Assembly (NCBI GenBank): GCA_013076295.1
Contig: RQOL01000660.1
Coordinates: forward strand, 4,898,001 to 4,962,000
Direction: 5' to 3'
Source of the DNA: Sanderia malayensis
Taxonomy: Eukaryota > Cnidaria > Scyphozoa > Semaeostomeae > Pelagiidae
Length of the DNA: 64,000 nucleotides
The notes below the pieces were generated by a model. The model made no database searches. It had not been told where the DNA came from and saw only the letters and a list, made by a program, of their open reading frames with translations. The stretch's first letter is position 1, and every line of letters begins with the position of its first letter. Shown here piece by piece: positions 60,301-64,000 of this stretch. The position numbers were made by a program, and so were the translations under genes.

Positions 60301-61806
60301 AGGAAAAGTTTATAACATGAAAAAAATGTCCACAGTTTTACCTGGATATTAATCGGGTATCGAAAGAGAGACGGGGTATGCAGTAAAAGCCCGCATATAA
60401 GAACCAATGGATTAAGAACCTTCAGGGTGATATTTATGTTAAAAAAAATAGAAGAAACAATAGCCTATTGTCTTGGAACAATAGCCTGGATGGAAATTTT
60501 CAGGTTCTTATATGCGGGTTTTTACTGTAGTCTCCATGAGCGTTTTCTCATGCCAGAATTTGACCTGGAAAAGCTGTTCACGAAATTTATTTTTGTTACT
60601 GGTATTTTGAGTTGATCACAGTTGATGATATTTCCACGAAGATGCCGATTTCGACCCAGGAAACGAATCATCAGATTGTATATTTATAACAATTCATCAT
60701 ATATATAGACGACAACGCTTGTGATATTCTTAACGAGCGACCTTCCGTGTTCTTTCAACCAAATTAGCAGGGTGCTTTAAGTTAATCAGACGACTGACTG
60801 TTTTAATCAAGCCGAGATTGATTCATGCAACCAACACGTGACCCACTTGTGAACAAGAGAGCAGTGAATATCGTAACAGCGGTATGCCCATGCACCCCCC
60901 GCTACTTTGGAATATATCATCCCAAAACATACTACAAAAGCGTGTTTGAAATCTTTTTAGTTTCAATATACTTTTATAATGGTTGTGTCCAGGTTGAACT
61001 GAAGGGCAACCAATTCTATGTGCACACAGAATAGTGACTGAAATATACATTGTGGACATAGCAGAGTTGATATACCGGGTCATTTGTTTATATCAAGTGT
61101 ACATATTTGGATGATAGTGTGTGAGACACTTCTTGGAATAAATTGCCGGTTACAATAGCCGCCGAACCACACTAATTCTTCGCATAGACAGTTCGAGATT
61201 TAAATACTAATGCTATTGTGGTCAGGCTGGTATTTCGACCATTTTCAGTTTGTTACAATTTACTATAAATTCTTCTGCGAACACTTTGGTTGTTGCCAGA
61301 AGTATTGCATTTGATTTGACATCGATCCATTTCATATGATGGTTGGGAAGATTTGAACGCAACAAACATTCATCGATTTTGAAGTGTTTGCTGTCACGGT
61401 GTTGTATTGTGTCAGCAGTTAAAGAGAGGAGGGAGAAGAGGTTACCGGCCTTCAACAACTCGTAATTTGAGTTCACGACAAATAATCTGAGAATTGCAAT
61501 TTACCGCTTGATACATACGAAATACGGATATTATTATTATAAGCAGACTTTAATTGAGTAGAACTGCGAACAAAAATCTTGACAACATGGGTGCCATCGC
61601 GACCTCGAATTTGAGTTTATTCCTTTTCATCATTGGCTTTTTGTATTTTCTTCACCAGTGCTCGAGAGTTTGTGGAGATGGTGTTCGTTATCAGAAAATT
61701 GACTGTCTGAAACGACTTGGAAATGGAAGCATCGTGGCATCAAATGATTGTAAAAGCATTGATGAAATTGCAAATTTCACACGACCGTGCTACAACCAGC
61801 CATGTG
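51322..61806 (+). CDS. Secreted protein with thrombospondin type 1 repeats (partial, ADAMTS/ADAMTSL-like)
   Basis: Coding exon 1 (51322-51399) encodes a 26-residue start with a hydrophobic core (HIALFILFILSTQCFS), a likely signal peptide. A possible exon at 51638-51699 follows, but its phase does not fit the next. Exons 52623-52755, 52964-53162 and 61659-61806 join in phase. They encode the end of one TSP1 repeat (six Cys region ending NDKQACLSK), a full repeat (WKNCSRTCGSGTRTRSLAC to CNEIDC) and another starting at WSRCSRVCGDGVR and ending RPCYNQPC. The last donor (GTGAGT, phase 1) shows the gene continues beyond what I can find. Multi-TSP1 chains of this spacing occur in ADAMTS, ADAMTSL and papilin, which act in extracellular matrix. 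No metalloprotease domain is visible. An exon for the first half of the first repeat seems to be missing. Confidence 0.75.
54089..54541. repeat. 27-bp minisatellite, about 17 copies
   Basis: Imperfect tandem copies of a unit reading AATAAGTCTTAATG followed by TTCACGAGACTTT, in the 8.5-kb intron of the TSP1 gene. There are no unique spacers, so it is not a CRISPR array. Confidence 0.95.
56810..57275 (-). mobile_element. hAT-superfamily relic, copy 2 (internally deleted)
   Basis: The terminal repeats (CATAGGCGTAG) and most sequence are the same as in 10763-11337. It is bounded by its own 8-bp target duplication TAATCGTT (56802-56809 and 57276-57283). It lacks about 110-120 bp that in copy 1 encode the core of the hATC dimerisation motif, and has a longer G run near 57195. 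It lies in the long TSP1-gene intron. Confidence 0.93.
58946..59155. repeat. Dispersed direct repeat
   Basis: CGGTCGTCCGTGGTCTTGAG at about 58951 recurs as CGATCGTCCGCGGTCTTGAG at about 59115. Each is followed by GTCCTGGAAT and TCAGACTT. Confidence 0.75.
60379..60530. repeat. Complete small MITE
   Basis: The inverted termini CAGTAAAAGCCCGCATATAA and TTATATGCGGGTTTTTACTG enclose an AAGAAACAATAGCC core. A fragment of the same family lies inverted at 20870-20976. Confidence 0.9.
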
Positions 61807-64000
61807 GTGAGTTTCTTGTTTGGATTTCTTTCAACCTATCCTGACCCGACGAAGCTTGATTTCTTCTCTCTGGAAATTTGCTTTGGATTGGAATTTACAT
61901 ATTTTTTTGGCAATTTTGACTTATGCCCCAACTTCTGCTTTCTTGCAGAAAAACAGTATGTAAATTCTCAAAATTGCCAAAAAAACACAAAACGTGTATA
62001 ACGTTTGTATTGTATTTTGTTTCGTGTTTCAACGTGTTGTATATTCAAGTGTAGTATATATTGAAGTTCAGATGAATTCTCTTCTGCCCTTCAGTCCGAG
62101 TGGACGCAGTGTTATCGTTTCTTCACTGGACTATATTTATTAAAATTTTTATTAAAGATGTTTTATTATCGTTGGGGAAGTCATTTCATTACCTAAATTC
62201 AGCCTGTGCTTTATTTCACAACTCGATATTTCACAATGCAAACCCCAAATTTTGTTGAAAACATGACGAACGTGAACCCCAGACTGATATTCGAGTCAAA
62301 CAAAGGAATCCATAAATTGTTACAATTGCGAAAATGGCTTCAAATGTATAGCAAAGGTTTACATATCGAAAAATTCGTAATATTTCGTCAATAAATGCCT
62401 TCCACAAACCAGGCGAAATAATATATTGTATTTTAGAAAATATCTTTCATAATTTCCAATCAAACAAGTTTTTATCATTACACGATGACAATTATTTGGA
62501 AAGTCAAGTTCCTGCTTTCTACGCCACTCGGCGATTACACACTGTACACGAAATCATCGGGATAGAATCCCGAATCCGATTATGATATTACCTATCAATT
62601 TTACATTTTCAAACAACACACGAGCATATAACAATCATATCTATTCTCGTGGTTCCACGGGTCACCCGACACAATATAGCTTTACAGCCTCTCAAACCAA
62701 ATAATTCCACTTTATGATGTATAACGCATCCAGATTTTCGAAGCATTCATAAGTCATATTGCCAGTAGGACACTCGCGTATTTTTTATCGAGTGGCACAT
62801 ACAGTACTTAAGTAACATTAATTTCATCTTCAAAAATCGATTTAATGTTTGGCCAACCTTGTTTGTAATCTTAAGTTTTGTGTACATATTTGAAATATTC
62901 CGAAAAGAAGTTGTTTTAGAAGTTGGTTTTTCAACCATATGTTACACACAATCACATATACGAAACCAAATTCTATCGTGGTTATGTAAGCCTGCCTGTC
63001 ACCACTTTTCTATTTGCCATTTTTTCATTGTATCTCACCTCGTGGAATCGATTTCGGGGTTAAATCGAAAACTTTGTTAACAATTGATAGAAGATATTAT
63101 TTTCGATACACTAGAACTTAAACAAGGATTGTATTTCCGGGTATGTGTCTTTCAATCAATTATCTTTCCTGTTACTTATTTTCCTTTTTTGTGCTACCAG
63201 GGACGTAGGAGCCCGGGTGCCAGAGAGACCATTGCCCCCGCTTTTCGGCAAACTGTGCAAACAAAATGACCCCTTGCAAACCCAAACCTGTCCCTTCTAA
63301 CTCCAAAAGTGAGTGGCCTGGGTGTGTTATTTGTCTTTCTTTTTAACTCCCCCCACGTTTTGGATGCTTTTTACGTCCCTTGTTTATAATCTTAGCCTTG
63401 GTTTTATATATATAGTAGAAGCACAGAAAAAAGTGACTGATTAGTCGTGCACGAAGAATTGTGAACAATTGTGAACAATCGTGCACGACTTGTACCAGTA
63501 GGGCTGCACTCCCTATACTTTATACCAGGGCTGCACTCCGTATGTGATAACTATATTTACACTGGGTAACCGAGTGAGTAAGATTGGACTATGGTTTTGT
63601 ATTTTAATATGTATTTGTTGTGTGCATGATCTTTCTGAAAGGGTAAACATCTTCGATTACATCCTTGCTCTACCACTCAGCAATGTCGAATTCATTAAAT
63701 ATCATGGCCACTCAGGGAGCACGCAGCTGTTTCAAAGTGGAGGGGCTGAATGGGGGGGTGGGCATTTTTGAGACCTCCCATCATGGATGTCAGAGGACGT
63801 CTTTTTTGCTAAAATGCTCGCTTTTTTCTTTTGTATTTGTACACAGCCCTGTTCAGAAAGAGAAAGAAACTAAAAACAAGCTGGGCGAAGTTATGCGACG
63901 TCATATACGAATCTATAAACGATATTATAGATTTGTCATGCAAACATATTACAGTCAAATCTGCATAGTTCAAACTCGTGTAATTCGAACTTTATCTAAT
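61807..64000. other. No gene identified
   Basis: AT-rich sequence after the last recognised TSP1 exon, with no further Cys-rich exon by eye. At 63205-63310 there is a CCCGGGTGCC-type relic, and short direct repeats (GGGCTGCACTCC) near 63503 and 63530. A TIR element begins at 63951 (TACAGTCAAATCTGCATA) and runs off the window. Confidence 0.5.

Overview
The window is animal nuclear DNA. Genes are split by many short exons with GT/AG introns, intergenic space is AT-rich, and there are many mobile-element relics. A 100-N assembly gap lies at 19316-19415. The recognisable proteins are a UBAP2/UBAP2L (lingerer) protein, a chondroitin sulfate synthase and a secreted thrombospondin type 1 repeat protein. 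Together they point to a metazoan. The small foldback elements and gene spacing look like a marine invertebrate rather than a vertebrate, but I cannot name the species.

Layout from left to right. From 53 to 10021 on the minus strand runs a phase-consistent chain of seven exons for an unidentified charged, helical protein. Its sixth intron holds a complete, young Ty3/gypsy retrotransposon (789-6217), which itself landed inside a small inverted-repeat element. From 10.2 to 13.3 kb there is a LINE reverse-transcriptase remnant, a hAT relic with an exact 8-bp target duplication, an intronless ORF resembling a glycosyltransferase-like family, and a foldback element. A three-exon minus-strand coiled-coil gene (13663-15262) follows, with five near-identical 48-residue repeats. 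A degenerate inverted-repeat element fills 17.1-18.5 kb.

Sixteen exons of the UBAP2/UBAP2L-like gene run on the plus strand from 19598 to 28686. The N-terminal part, with the UBA domain, is not visible and may lie in or beyond the gap. The chondroitin sulfate synthase gene (32505-35283, plus strand, two exons) carries two apparent one-base frame breaks. From 35.3 to 51.3 kb the DNA is mostly non-coding with several foldback families, a LINE 3' end and a short telomere-like tract. Exon-like blocks at 39.3-50.5 kb may be 5' non-coding exons of the TSP1 gene. That gene begins with a signal peptide at 51322 and continues through an 8.5-kb intron to an exon at 61659-61806. A second hAT copy sits in that intron.

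The genes do not form an obvious pathway. Two act in the secretory pathway or extracellular matrix (chondroitin synthesis and a TSP1 protein). One is a cytoplasmic RNA/ubiquitin-associated protein. Two are helical proteins of unknown role. The most unusual points are a textbook -1 frameshift signal in the gypsy element, an 83-bp tandem repeat that copies a splice acceptor, the two frame breaks in the chondroitin synthase, and two helical genes that I could not place in a family. I found no convincing wholly new system.
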